A stretch of DNA of 47,155 nt from Sulfopaludibacter sp035551455 (lineage in GTDB: Bacteria > Acidobacteriota > Terriglobia > Bryobacterales > Bryobacteraceae), in the NCBI GenBank assembly GCA_035551455.1, contig DASZMZ010000285.1, positions 1-47,155 on the forward strand. The letters run 5' to 3'. Below are positions 16,300 to 24,484 of this stretch, piece by piece (the first letter of the stretch is position 1; every line of letters begins with the position of its first letter). The position numbers and the translations under genes were made by a program. Below the pieces are notes generated by a model. The model made no database searches, had not been told where the DNA came from, and was given only the letters and a program-made list of their open reading frames with translations.

Positions 16300-17660
16300 G
16301 CGGTCGGTCTTTTCTTGCGTCGGCTCCAATACAAATATACGGGAATGCCGCTCAGCAGAATCAACTGTCCGATGAACGTGTCGCCCGGCTTGTGCCAGAT
16401 GGTGCTACCCACAATCGTGGCACAGGCCAGGACGAAGATCGCGGTTGTGTATGGATGTCCCGGAGTCCGGTAGATGCCGGCCGCCGGAGGACCGCTCTCG
16501 CGCCGCCGGAATACGAAGAGCGACGCCGCCGTGAAGGCGAACGAAATGAAGTCCACCGAAATCTCGTAGTTCAGAATCTGCTCGTAGCGGCCATAGATCG
16601 CGATCACCGTGGCCAGAATGCCTTGCACCACGATTGCTACGACGGGCGCTCCCGTGCGCGCCGAGAGTCTGCCCACGCTCTCGAAAAACAGCCCGTCGCG
16701 CGCCATCGCATAATAGACGCGCGGCGCGGTGAGGATGCCCTGACTCAGAAATCCCAGCGTGGAAATGGCGATTCCGATGGCGATCCACTGCGCGCCCCGA
16801 CTGCCCAGCGCCGCCCGCATCACCGCCGACGCCGGAGTCTTCGTCGCCGCCAGACCCTCCGGTCCCAGCACCTTCACGCACACCACGTTCACCGAAAGGT
16901 ACAGCAGGATCACGCCAATTACGCCCAGCACCAGTCCGCGCGAAAGGTCGCGCCGCGGATCGCGCATTTCCCCCGCCACGAAGCTGGCCGTCTGCCAACC
17001 GCCGTAAGCAAATGCGATCGGCGTCATCGCTGCCGCAATCGAGCCCAGCAGTCCCAGCGACACTGGCTCGCCGAGCAGCGGAGTCGCCTGCACGTGGCCT
17101 CCACCGAGCGCCAACCCCAGCACCACCAGCGCCGCGATAGCCGCCGATTTCAGCAGCATGAACGTGCTCTGCACATTGCTTCCCGTGCGCGCGCCCAGAC
17201 AGTTAACGGCCGTCAAGCCAAGCAGCGCCGTGGCCGCGATCGCGCCATCGCTGCCGCCGAAGCCCGTGATCTCGCGGTAGTAATGCGCGAAGGTCACCGC
17301 CACCGCCGCCATGCCGCCCGTCTGCGTCACCAGCAGCAACACCCAGCCATACACGAACGCCACCGACGGACGGTACGCCTCACGAAGATATAGATACTGG
17401 CCGCCCGCGCCCGGCAGTCGCGTGGCCAGTTCCGCCCAGATGAACGCGCCCAGCATGGCCAGAGCGCCGCCCGCCAGCCACACGCCCAGAATCAGGAACG
17501 GCGTGTGTACGTGCTGCGCCACCACGTACGGATTGATGAAAATGCCCGACCCGACGATGCCGCCCATCACAATCATGGTGGCGTCGAATAGGCCCAACTG
17601 CCGGCGTATGCGAGGTGCGTCCAAGATCCTCCTATAGTAGCCGAGTATCGTCGGCGTCAA
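16296..17660 (-). CDS. APC-family amino acid permease
   Basis: A 454-residue inner-membrane transporter with about 12 helices. The substrate-binding unwound helix 1 is marked by GGIVGSGIFINP, the typical APC glycine motif, and helix 6 by TPIAFAYGGWQTASFVAGEM, which resembles LAT/CAT-type transporters. The cytosolic tail ends YLYWSRRKKRPTA. It probably imports or exchanges amino acids by proton symport or antiport. Its stop overlaps the aminotransferase start (ATGA). The start codon faces the divergent orphan-permease gene across 24 bases, so their promoters overlap. Confidence 0.93.
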   Translation of the reverse strand: MTPTILGYYRRILDAPRIRRQLGLFDATMIVMGGIVGSGIFINPYVVAQHVHTPFLILGVWLAGGALAMLGAFIWAELATRLPGAGGQYLYLREAYRPSVAFVYGWVLLLVTQTGGMAAVAVTFAHYYREITGFGGSDGAIAATALLGLTAVNCLGARTGSNVQSTFMLLKSAAIAALVVLGLALGGGHVQATPLLGEPVSLGLLGSIAAAMTPIAFAYGGWQTASFVAGEMRDPRRDLSRGLVLGVIGVILLYLSVNVVCVKVLGPEGLAATKTPASAVMRAALGSRGAQWIAIGIAISTLGFLSQGILTAPRVYYAMARDGLFFESVGRLSARTGAPVVAIVVQGILATVIAIYGRYEQILNYEISVDFISFAFTAASLFVFRRRESGPPAAGIYRTPGHPYTTAIFVLACATIVGSTIWHKPGDTFIGQLILLSGIPVYLYWSRRKKRPTA

Positions 17661-17684
17661 TGCCTGCTACATAATGGATACACC

Positions 17685-20114
17685 ATGTCGCGCATCATTC
17701 AGGATCTCCGATATGCCTTGCGCACCCTGCGTAAGAAGCCCGGCCTCACGGCCGTCATCGTGCTGTCTCTGGCCATCGGCATTGGCGCCAACACCGCCAT
17801 CTTCAGCGTGGTGGATGCCCTGCTGCTCAAGCCGCTGCCGTATCCCAATCCAGACCGGCTCGCCGTCCTCTGGCTGCGCTCGCCCGGCATCGGCATCCCG
17901 CAGGACTGGCCCTCGCCCGGCCAGTACATCGATCTCCAGACGCAGAACCATTCCTTCGAGGAAATGTCGATTTCGCAGGGCCGTCAATGGACCCTCACCG
18001 GACTGGAACGGCCGGAGCGAATTGAAGGCATCACCACTTCCTCCAGCCTTTTCCGGCTGCTCGGCGCCAAGCCTCTGCTGGGCCGCCTGATCCTGCCGGA
18101 AGACGATGTGCCGGGCCGCCCCGCCATCGCCGTCCTCAGTAACGCGCTCTGGCATCGCCTGTTCAATTCCGATCCGCACATCATCGGCCGCGGCATCACT
18201 TTGAACGCCACGCCGTATACGGTGGTCGGCGTGCTTCCCGCCAACTTCCTGCTCAATGCCGAAGTGATGCCCACGGTGTCCAGCATCGAAAAGATGGAAA
18301 TCTTCCTGCCCCTGCCGCTCGGCGCGGACGCGGTGAAGCGACGCGGCGATGAGAACTACAACCTGATGGCGCGCCTGAAACCCGGCGTCACGGTGGCGCA
18401 GGCCCAGGCCGATGTCGATGTGATCGCCAGCCGCATTCGCACGCTCGATAAGCGCGACCGCACGTTCACCATCAGCGTGGTGGGCCTGCTCGATCAGGTG
18501 GTCGGCAACGTACGCCGCGCCCTTCTGGTCCTGCTGGGGTCCGTCAGCCTGGTGCTGCTGATCGCCTGCGCCAACGTCGCGAACCTGCTGCTGCTGCGCG
18601 CCAGCAGCCGTCAGAAGGAAGTGGCCATCCGCACCGCACTGGGCGCAGGCTGGCGGGAACTCGTGCGCCAATTGCTCACAGAGAGCATCCTGCTGGGAAT
18701 CCTGGGCGGCGCTGCCGGACTGCTGATCGCCAACTGGGGCCTCTACGTGGTGCGCACCGTCAACCCCGGCAATATTCCGCGACTCGAAACCATCGGCATC
18801 GACGGCGGGGTGCTGGCATTTACGTTTGGCATCTCCGTCCTTTCCGGCATCGTCTTCGGCGTGGCGCCTGCTCTTCGCGCCGCCAAGGTCGATCTCAACA
18901 CGACGCTGAAATCCGGCGGCCGCAATACACAGGCCGAAGGCGGACTCGGCAGCTCCCGGAATCGCCTGCGCAGCCTTTTAGTGGTTTCCGAACTGGCGCT
19001 CTCGCTCATCCTGCTGGCCGGCGCCGGTCTGCTCATCCGCAGCTTTGTGAGTCTCCAGTCCGTCTCTCCCGGCTTCAATCCCAGCCACGTAATCTCGATG
19101 CAGGTCTCGCTCAACGCCCCCCGCCCTGCGCGCATGCAAGCTTACCAGCAGATTCTGCAGCGGATCGCGCGACTCCCTGGCGTGCAGGCGGACGGCACCA
19201 TCACCGCGCTGCCGCTCACCTCTTCGGTGGGCTGGGGCGGCATCAACATCGAAGGCTTCACGCCGCAACCCGGACAGGAAGTGCAGGCCGATTTCCGCGT
19301 AGCCTCACCCGACTATTTCCGCGCCATGCAGATCCCGCTGCTCAAAGGCCGCTACTTCGACGATCATGACGCCGCCGACAGCCAGCAGGTGGTGATTGTC
19401 GATCAGAAATTCGCCGACCGCTTCTGGCCCAACCAAAACCCCATCGGAAAGCACGTCTGGAACGATCCCAAGAAGCCCATCACCGTGGTCGGCGTAGTCG
19501 GCATCGTGAAACAATACGGGCTGGACACGGACGGCAAGATCGTCAGCTACTATCCGCCATCGCAGGTCTCCGTGGGTTCCAATTATCTGGTGGCGCGCAC
19601 CTCTTCGGCGCCTGAAGCCATGTCCACCGCCATCATTCGCGAGATTCACGCCGTGGATGCTTCGGCGCCGGTCTATGGCGTGCGCACCATGGAGGATCGC
19701 CTGCACGATTCACTGGCGCGCCAGAGATTTTCCGCCATCATGCTCGGCGCTTTCGCCCTCTTCGCGCTCATTCTGGCGTCCGTGGGAGTGTACGGCGTCA
19801 TCAGTTACCTGGTGACCCAGGGCACGCACGATATCGGCATTCGCATTGCCCTGGGCGCGCCCCGCTCCGGCATTCTGCGGCTGATTGTGCGCCAGGGTAT
19901 GGAACTGGCCGGCATGGGAATCGCCGCTGGATTGATCGGCGCGCTCCTGCTGACTCGCTTGATGAGCAGCCTGCTGTTCGGCGTCAGCGCTACGGATTTT
20001 CTGACTTTCACCGCGGTCGCGCTGGTTCTCGCCTCCGTCGCTTTGCTGGCCAGTTTCATTCCCGCGCGCCGCGCCACGCGCCTTGATCCGCTGGCGGCCC
20101 TGCGAGATGAATAG
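17685..20114 (+). CDS. Orphan MacB/FtsX-type ABC permease 1 (acidobacterial duplicated permease)
   Basis: An 809-residue protein with an N-terminal helix after RYALRTLRKKPGLTAVIVLSLAIGIGANTAIFS-type sequence (about 8-40), a MacB periplasmic core, an FtsX unit at about 280-400, then a second MacB core and a second FtsX unit (about 680-800). It is a duplicated, fused pair of permease modules and ends ARRATRLDPLAALRDE, the family signature. MacB-like permeases transmit ATPase-driven motion to the periplasm and do not transport through the membrane. No ATPase gene is adjacent, hence 'orphan'. These genes are strongly expanded in Solibacter-like genomes and lack an assigned role. It overlaps the MFS gene by 8 bases. 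Confidence 0.92.
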   Translation: MSRIIQDLRYALRTLRKKPGLTAVIVLSLAIGIGANTAIFSVVDALLLKPLPYPNPDRLAVLWLRSPGIGIPQDWPSPGQYIDLQTQNHSFEEMSISQGRQWTLTGLERPERIEGITTSSSLFRLLGAKPLLGRLILPEDDVPGRPAIAVLSNALWHRLFNSDPHIIGRGITLNATPYTVVGVLPANFLLNAEVMPTVSSIEKMEIFLPLPLGADAVKRRGDENYNLMARLKPGVTVAQAQADVDVIASRIRTLDKRDRTFTISVVGLLDQVVGNVRRALLVLLGSVSLVLLIACANVANLLLLRASSRQKEVAIRTALGAGWRELVRQLLTESILLGILGGAAGLLIANWGLYVVRTVNPGNIPRLETIGIDGGVLAFTFGISVLSGIVFGVAPALRAAKVDLNTTLKSGGRNTQAEGGLGSSRNRLRSLLVVSELALSLILLAGAGLLIRSFVSLQSVSPGFNPSHVISMQVSLNAPRPARMQAYQQILQRIARLPGVQADGTITALPLTSSVGWGGINIEGFTPQPGQEVQADFRVASPDYFRAMQIPLLKGRYFDDHDAADSQQVVIVDQKFADRFWPNQNPIGKHVWNDPKKPITVVGVVGIVKQYGLDTDGKIVSYYPPSQVSVGSNYLVARTSSAPEAMSTAIIREIHAVDASAPVYGVRTMEDRLHDSLARQRFSAIMLGAFALFALILASVGVYGVISYLVTQGTHDIGIRIALGAPRSGILRLIVRQGMELAGMGIAAGLIGALLLTRLMSSLLFGVSATDFLTFTAVALVLASVALLASFIPARRATRLDPLAALRDE

Positions 20115-21261
20115 ACGGACAGCCGCCGTTGTATTCGCCGGATTCTGCGCCTTTCTTACGTTGTACGCACCGCAGCCTCTGCTGCCCTTGCTGCTGGTCG
20201 CGTTCCACACCAGCGCCACTACCGTGAGCCGCATCATCACGGCGTCCACGGTGGCCGTCGCGCTGGCCGCTCCCTTTGCCGGCATTGTCGCCGACCGCTT
20301 CGGCCGCAAACGCGTGATTGTTCCCGCCGCTCTTCTGCTGGCCATCCCCACACTGCTCGCAGCCACCGCCACCAGCATCGGCCAACTCATGTTCTGGCGG
20401 TTTCTGCAAGGCGTGGTCACCCCGGGAATCTTCGCCGTCACCATCGCGTACATCAACGAAGAGTGGGAGGAAGGCGTGGGCGCGGCAATGGCCGCCTATG
20501 TCAGCGGCACGGTGCTGGGCGGCTTCAGCGGCCGTATGGTGGCCGCGCTAGTGGCCGCCTATAGTTCCTGGCGATGGGCCTTCGTGGTGCTCGCCGTTCT
20601 GGATCTGGCATGCGCCTTAATCATGGCCGCCTGGATGCCGCCAGACCATCGCTTCAAGGGCGCTCCCGTCCGTCGCGCTTCCACGGGCCGCGCCATGCTC
20701 CGCCACCTGCGCAATCCGCGATTGCTGGCCACGTATGCCGTGGGTTTCTGCGTACTCTTCACGCTGGTGGCCACTTTCACTTACGTGAACTTTTATCTGG
20801 CGGCGCCCCCATTCTCACTCAGCACTGCGGCGCTCGGTCTGCTCTTCGTTGTGTACTTGGTGGGCGCGGTGGTCACTCCGGTGGCCGGCCGCGCCATCGA
20901 CCGCATCGGCCACCGCTTCGCCCTCACTCTGGCGTTTAGCGGCGGCGCCGCCGGCATCGCGTTCACGCTGGTGCCGCGTCTGCCGGTGGTGCTTCTGGGA
21001 CTGGCACTCTGTTGCACTGGCGTCTTCATTGGTCAATCGGCGGCCTCCAGCTACATCGGCACGGTGGCCACCGAGGCCCGCGCGGCCGCGGTCGGTCTGT
21101 ACGTGATGTTCTATTACGTGGGTGGCAGCGCCGGAGCCGAACTCCCCGGCCACTTCTGGAGCCGCGGCGGCTGGCTCGGCTGCGTATCGCTCATCGCGTC
21201 CGTTCAACTGCTGACTATCGTGTTAGGTGTACTGTTTTGGAGACCCAATGAAAGCCATTGA
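20107..21261 (+). CDS. MFS exporter
   Basis: The ATG at 20107 (MNRRTAAVVF) gives 384 residues and overlaps the orphan permease stop by 8 bases; a start at 20083 is possible but lies deeper in that gene. Twelve helices are predicted, with the MFS loop 2-3 motif GIVADRFGRKRV, and the second half repeats it weakly as AGRAIDRIGHRFA. It resembles YnfM/arabinose-efflux-type drug or sugar exporters. Overlap with genes on both sides (the quinone oxidoreductase begins 14 bases before its stop) indicates one transcription unit of permease, exporter and oxidoreductase. The substrate is unknown. Confidence 0.91.
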   Translation: MNRRTAAVVFAGFCAFLTLYAPQPLLPLLLVAFHTSATTVSRIITASTVAVALAAPFAGIVADRFGRKRVIVPAALLLAIPTLLAATATSIGQLMFWRFLQGVVTPGIFAVTIAYINEEWEEGVGAAMAAYVSGTVLGGFSGRMVAALVAAYSSWRWAFVVLAVLDLACALIMAAWMPPDHRFKGAPVRRASTGRAMLRHLRNPRLLATYAVGFCVLFTLVATFTYVNFYLAAPPFSLSTAALGLLFVVYLVGAVVTPVAGRAIDRIGHRFALTLAFSGGAAGIAFTLVPRLPVVLLGLALCCTGVFIGQSAASSYIGTVATEARAAAVGLYVMFYYVGGSAGAELPGHFWSRGGWLGCVSLIASVQLLTIVLGVLFWRPNESH

Positions 21262-22198
21262 AATTTCGCAACCCGGTGGACCCGAAGTGCTCCGGCTCGT
21301 CGAGCGGCCCGTCCCTGTACCCGGACCCGGCGAGGTCCTCATCAAAGTCGCGGCATTCGGCGTCAACCGCCCCGACGTCTTCCAGCGGATGGGCCGGTAT
21401 GCCCCGCCCCCCGGAGTTTCCGACCTGCCCGGCATGGAAGTGGCCGGCACTAACCCCGCGGGCGAGGCCGTGTGCGCCCTCATCGCCGGAGGAGGATACG
21501 CCGAGTATGCCGTCGCTCCCATCGGACAGTGCCTGCCCGTGCCCAAGGGCTGGAGCCTCGCCGAGGCCGCCTCGCTCCCTGAGACATTTTTCACCGTCTG
21601 GAGCAACGTCTTCGATCGCGCCGGCCTGGCCCCTGGCGAGAGCCTCCTGGTGCAAGGCGGTTCCAGCGGCATCGGCGTCGCCGCCATTCAGATCGCTCAC
21701 GCTCTGGGACACCCCGTCTTCGCCACTGCCGGCAGCGACGAAAAATGCCGCGCCTGCGAAGCTCTGGGCGCGCGCGCCATCAACTATAAGACCGAAGACT
21801 TCGTCGAGCGCGTCCACGCTTTCACCGGCGGCCGCGGTGTCGACGTCATCCTCGATATGGTGGCCGGCGACTACGTCCCCCGCGATTTGCAGGCGCTGGC
21901 CGACGACGGGCGTCTGGTCATCATCGCCACTCTCGGCGGCTCCGCTGCCACCATCGATGTCGCCAAACTGATGCGTCGCCGCCTGACGGTCACCGGTTCC
22001 ACTCTGCGGCCACGTTCGGTGGAATTTAAGGCCGCCATCGCGCGCCGCCTTCAGGATGTGGTCTGGCCGCTCATTGAGACCGGCAAGATCCGGCCCGTCA
22101 TCCACCAGATCTTTCCCGCCGCGCAAGCCGCGCAGGCCCACGCCCTGATGGAATCCGGCGCCCACATCGGCAAAATCGTACTCACCTGGGAAGGATGA
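21248..22198 (+). CDS. NAD(P)H:quinone oxidoreductase, zinc-independent MDR family
   Basis: The ATG at 21248 (MKAIEISQPGGPEV) gives 316 residues. The catalytic GroES-like domain begins the protein and the Rossmann domain has LLVQGGSSGIGVAAIQIA. The sequence fits the PIG3/quinone oxidoreductase branch of the medium-chain dehydrogenases (ETFFTVWSNVFDRAGL is diagnostic). The zinc-binding Cys/His set of alcohol dehydrogenases is absent. It reduces quinones or other electrophiles with NADPH in the cytosol. The 14-base overlap with the MFS exporter suggests joint expression and perhaps shared detoxification. Confidence 0.92.
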   Translation: MKAIEISQPGGPEVLRLVERPVPVPGPGEVLIKVAAFGVNRPDVFQRMGRYAPPPGVSDLPGMEVAGTNPAGEAVCALIAGGGYAEYAVAPIGQCLPVPKGWSLAEAASLPETFFTVWSNVFDRAGLAPGESLLVQGGSSGIGVAAIQIAHALGHPVFATAGSDEKCRACEALGARAINYKTEDFVERVHAFTGGRGVDVILDMVAGDYVPRDLQALADDGRLVIIATLGGSAATIDVAKLMRRRLTVTGSTLRPRSVEFKAAIARRLQDVVWPLIETGKIRPVIHQIFPAAQAAQAHALMESGAHIGKIVLTWEG

Positions 22199-22207
22199 CC
22201 GGCCGGC

Positions 22208-22615
22208 TCATGCCTTCTGCATGTCCTTGAAGGCTGCAGCCTCTTTCTGCACATCCGCCGGGAAGTCCTCGAACTCCTGCACCTGGCGGACCTCGATCGT
22301 CTCGTTCTCGCCCGCCGGACAGCGCGAAGCCCAATCGACGGCCTCCTGCTTCGAGTTGACCTTGATCATCCAGTACCCGCCCACCACTTCCTTCGTCTCC
22401 ACAAAAGGACCGTCCGTCACCAGCGGCTTGCCTCCGGCGAACGTTACCCGCGCCCCCATGGAAAGCGGATGCAGTCCGTCCAGACCCACCAGCACACCGG
22501 CCTTCTGCAATTCCTCGTTGTACTTCATCATCGCGGCCACAGCCTGGGCATCCGGCATCGTGCCGGGCGCTGCCTTCTCGTACCCCTTCGGGATCATGAT
22601 CATCATGAATCGCAT
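22208..22615 (-). CDS. YCII-related (DGPF-domain) protein
   Basis: A 135-residue cytosolic protein of the YCII/DGPF family (MRFMMIMIPKGYE start, VTDGPFVETKEVVGGYWMI in the middle). The fold is a ferredoxin-like dimer with a conserved His/Asp pair in some members. The function is unknown, though DGPF genes often sit beside ECF sigma factors of the SigJ type. No such sigma gene is next to it here. The gene is convergent with the quinone oxidoreductase, with 9 bases between them. Confidence 0.9.
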   Translation of the reverse strand: MRFMMIMIPKGYEKAAPGTMPDAQAVAAMMKYNEELQKAGVLVGLDGLHPLSMGARVTFAGGKPLVTDGPFVETKEVVGGYWMIKVNSKQEAVDWASRCPAGENETIEVRQVQEFEDFPADVQKEAAAFKDMQKA

Positions 22616-22764
22616 ATCGTTTCTCCAACTATAAGTCGAACGGACGACGCGCGAATCGACAGCCAGGCTACTCTGAAATGGAATTGTTATGAATCCGAAC
22701 GCCGAGCGACAATCTTGCGGAACCTTTCACACTGCCGGGTGTCTAAGGAAGAAGGAGTTTCGGG

Positions 22765-23577
22765 ATGCGAGGATACGTGTGGACTTGGTGTAAGGCGCTG
22801 CTGGCCTTCGGCGCGGCCGCCTGTATTGGCGTGGCGGTTCACGCACAACAGGAAGGCGCGGCCAAAGAGCCGCTGGTCTTCGACGTGGCTTCCGTGAAAC
22901 CCACGCCTCCAGACGAGCGACGGGGTATCGTCCATCAACCGCCCGGCGGTCAGTCCTATGAAGTGATCGGCGCTCCGCTCCGCTTAATTATGACGGTGGC
23001 TTATACGGTCACCGACCGCCAGATTTCGGGCGGCCCCGACTGGTTGAACAACGATCGCTGGAGTATCGAGGCCAAAGCCGATCGCCGCGGCACCAGCGAC
23101 GAACTACACGCGGCGTTGGTGCGATTGTTGGAAGATCGCTTCAAGTTGAAGGTCCGGCATGAGACGCGCGAATTGCCGGCCTATCTCCTCACTGTGGACA
23201 AGAAGGGGTCGAAGATGCCGCAGCACGATGCGGCAGACCTCGTGCACGAACCAATCGGGGGAAGCTTCCAGAACGGCGAATTGCAGATGAGCGGGCAGAA
23301 CGTGAAAATGGATTACTTCGCCTTCTTCCTCTCTCGCATTTTGGATCTCAACGTCGTCAACAAAACCGGCCTTGCCGGCGCTTACGATACCGACTTCCAC
23401 TACGTTCGGGAATTGCCGGCCGGAGCGAAACTGGAGGGAGGTGCGCCGCCGCCCCAGGCCGACGGCCCCGACATTGTCACCGCCCTTCGCGAACAGTTGG
23501 GTCTACGTCTGGAAAAGGGAAAAGGCCCGGTGGATTTTCTAGTGATCGAGCACGTCGAAAAGCCCTCTGAGAACTGA
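22765..23577 (+). CDS. TIGR03435-family secreted protein 1
   Basis: A 270-residue member of the Solibacter-expanded family of unknown function. It has a signal peptide (to about VAVHAQ), then the family opening FDVASVKPTPP, a middle helix-rich part (ALVRLLEDRFKLKVRHETRELPAYLL), the NKTGLAGAYDTDF segment and the closing FLVIEHVEKPSEN. The domain is thought to be periplasmic. Its ending is nearly the same as in the second copy at 32678, which helps define the domain limits. The family often occurs near sigma factors or M56-type sensor proteases, but neither is adjacent here. No function is assigned. Confidence 0.9.
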   Translation: MRGYVWTWCKALLAFGAAACIGVAVHAQQEGAAKEPLVFDVASVKPTPPDERRGIVHQPPGGQSYEVIGAPLRLIMTVAYTVTDRQISGGPDWLNNDRWSIEAKADRRGTSDELHAALVRLLEDRFKLKVRHETRELPAYLLTVDKKGSKMPQHDAADLVHEPIGGSFQNGELQMSGQNVKMDYFAFFLSRILDLNVVNKTGLAGAYDTDFHYVRELPAGAKLEGGAPPPQADGPDIVTALREQLGLRLEKGKGPVDFLVIEHVEKPSEN

Positions 23578-23643
23578 CCGGCGACGCGCCGCAATTGGAC
23601 TTCGAAATCGGCCGCGGGTAGACTAACCGATGGAGAACTCATC

Positions 23644-24480
23644 TTGAACACCGCTCGTCTGCTCCTCCTTGCCGTGGCCGCCAGTTTCGCCGCCCACGCC
23701 GATTTCAGTTACACCCAGACCATGAAGTCATCCCAAGGCGCTCCGCAGGTGACCAAGGTCTCTTTCAAAGGCGCCCGCATGATGTCCGACCGCGGCGACA
23801 CCGCCGTGCTGCTCGATTTCACCGCGCAGACCATCACCACGCTAAACAAAACCGCCAAGACTTATTCGGTGCAGAAGATGGGCGACCTCATGGCGGGCGC
23901 TCCGTCCGGTTCCGCCGCCCCCCAGGTGGATTTCAAAGAGACGGGCCAGAAGAAGACCGTCAACGGCCTGAACTGCGGCCAGAGCATCATGACCATGGCC
24001 ATGGATGGACCCGGCGGCGCCAAAATGCAGATCGAAATCGAGATGTGGGTTTCCTCCGAAGTTCCCGGCTGGCAGAACCTGCGCGCCTTCTATCAAAAGA
24101 ACGATAACGCCCTCTCCGCCATGGGCGCGGGCAATCCCGGCATGCAGCACGCCATGGCGGAAATGCAGAAGAAGATGGCCAGTATGAACGGCATGCCCGT
24201 AGAGCAGATCATTCGCATGAAGATGCCCAGTGCGGCCGCCCAGATGCCGCAAATGCAAGCCGGCATGGATCAGGCTCGCGCCAAGCTCGAAGAGATGATC
24301 AAGCAGGGTGGTCCTCAGGCCGATGCGGCCCGGCAGGCTCTGGCGCGCATGCCCGGCGGCAGCGGTGGAGCCGCAGGCGGCCGGCCGCTCTTTGAAACCA
24401 CCACGGATTCCAGCAATTTCTCCGCGGCCGAGCTTGCCGATGCGGTGTTCGCCATCCCCGCCGGCTTCACCCAAAAATAG
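23644..24480 (+). CDS. Secreted Met-rich protein, DUF4412-like
   Basis: The best start is a TTG at 23644, placed after a GGAGA ribosome site and opening a clear signal peptide (MNTARLLLLAVAASFAAHA). The 278-residue protein then reads like DUF4412-type proteins: a beta domain that mentions its own modification state (KGARMMSDRGDTAVLLDF, TITTLNKTAKTYSVQKM). A helix-rich, methionine-rich segment follows at about 155-235 (AMAEMQKKMASMNGMP and similar). Methionine clusters can bind copper or simply resist oxidation. The family link is tentative and the function unknown. It is convergent with the RND-TolC gene, with 4 bases between the stops. Confidence 0.72.
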   Translation: MNTARLLLLAVAASFAAHADFSYTQTMKSSQGAPQVTKVSFKGARMMSDRGDTAVLLDFTAQTITTLNKTAKTYSVQKMGDLMAGAPSGSAAPQVDFKETGQKKTVNGLNCGQSIMTMAMDGPGGAKMQIEIEMWVSSEVPGWQNLRAFYQKNDNALSAMGAGNPGMQHAMAEMQKKMASMNGMPVEQIIRMKMPSAAAQMPQMQAGMDQARAKLEEMIKQGGPQADAARQALARMPGGSGGAAGGRPLFETTTDSSNFSAAELADAVFAIPAGFTQK

Positions 24481-24484
24481 CGCG

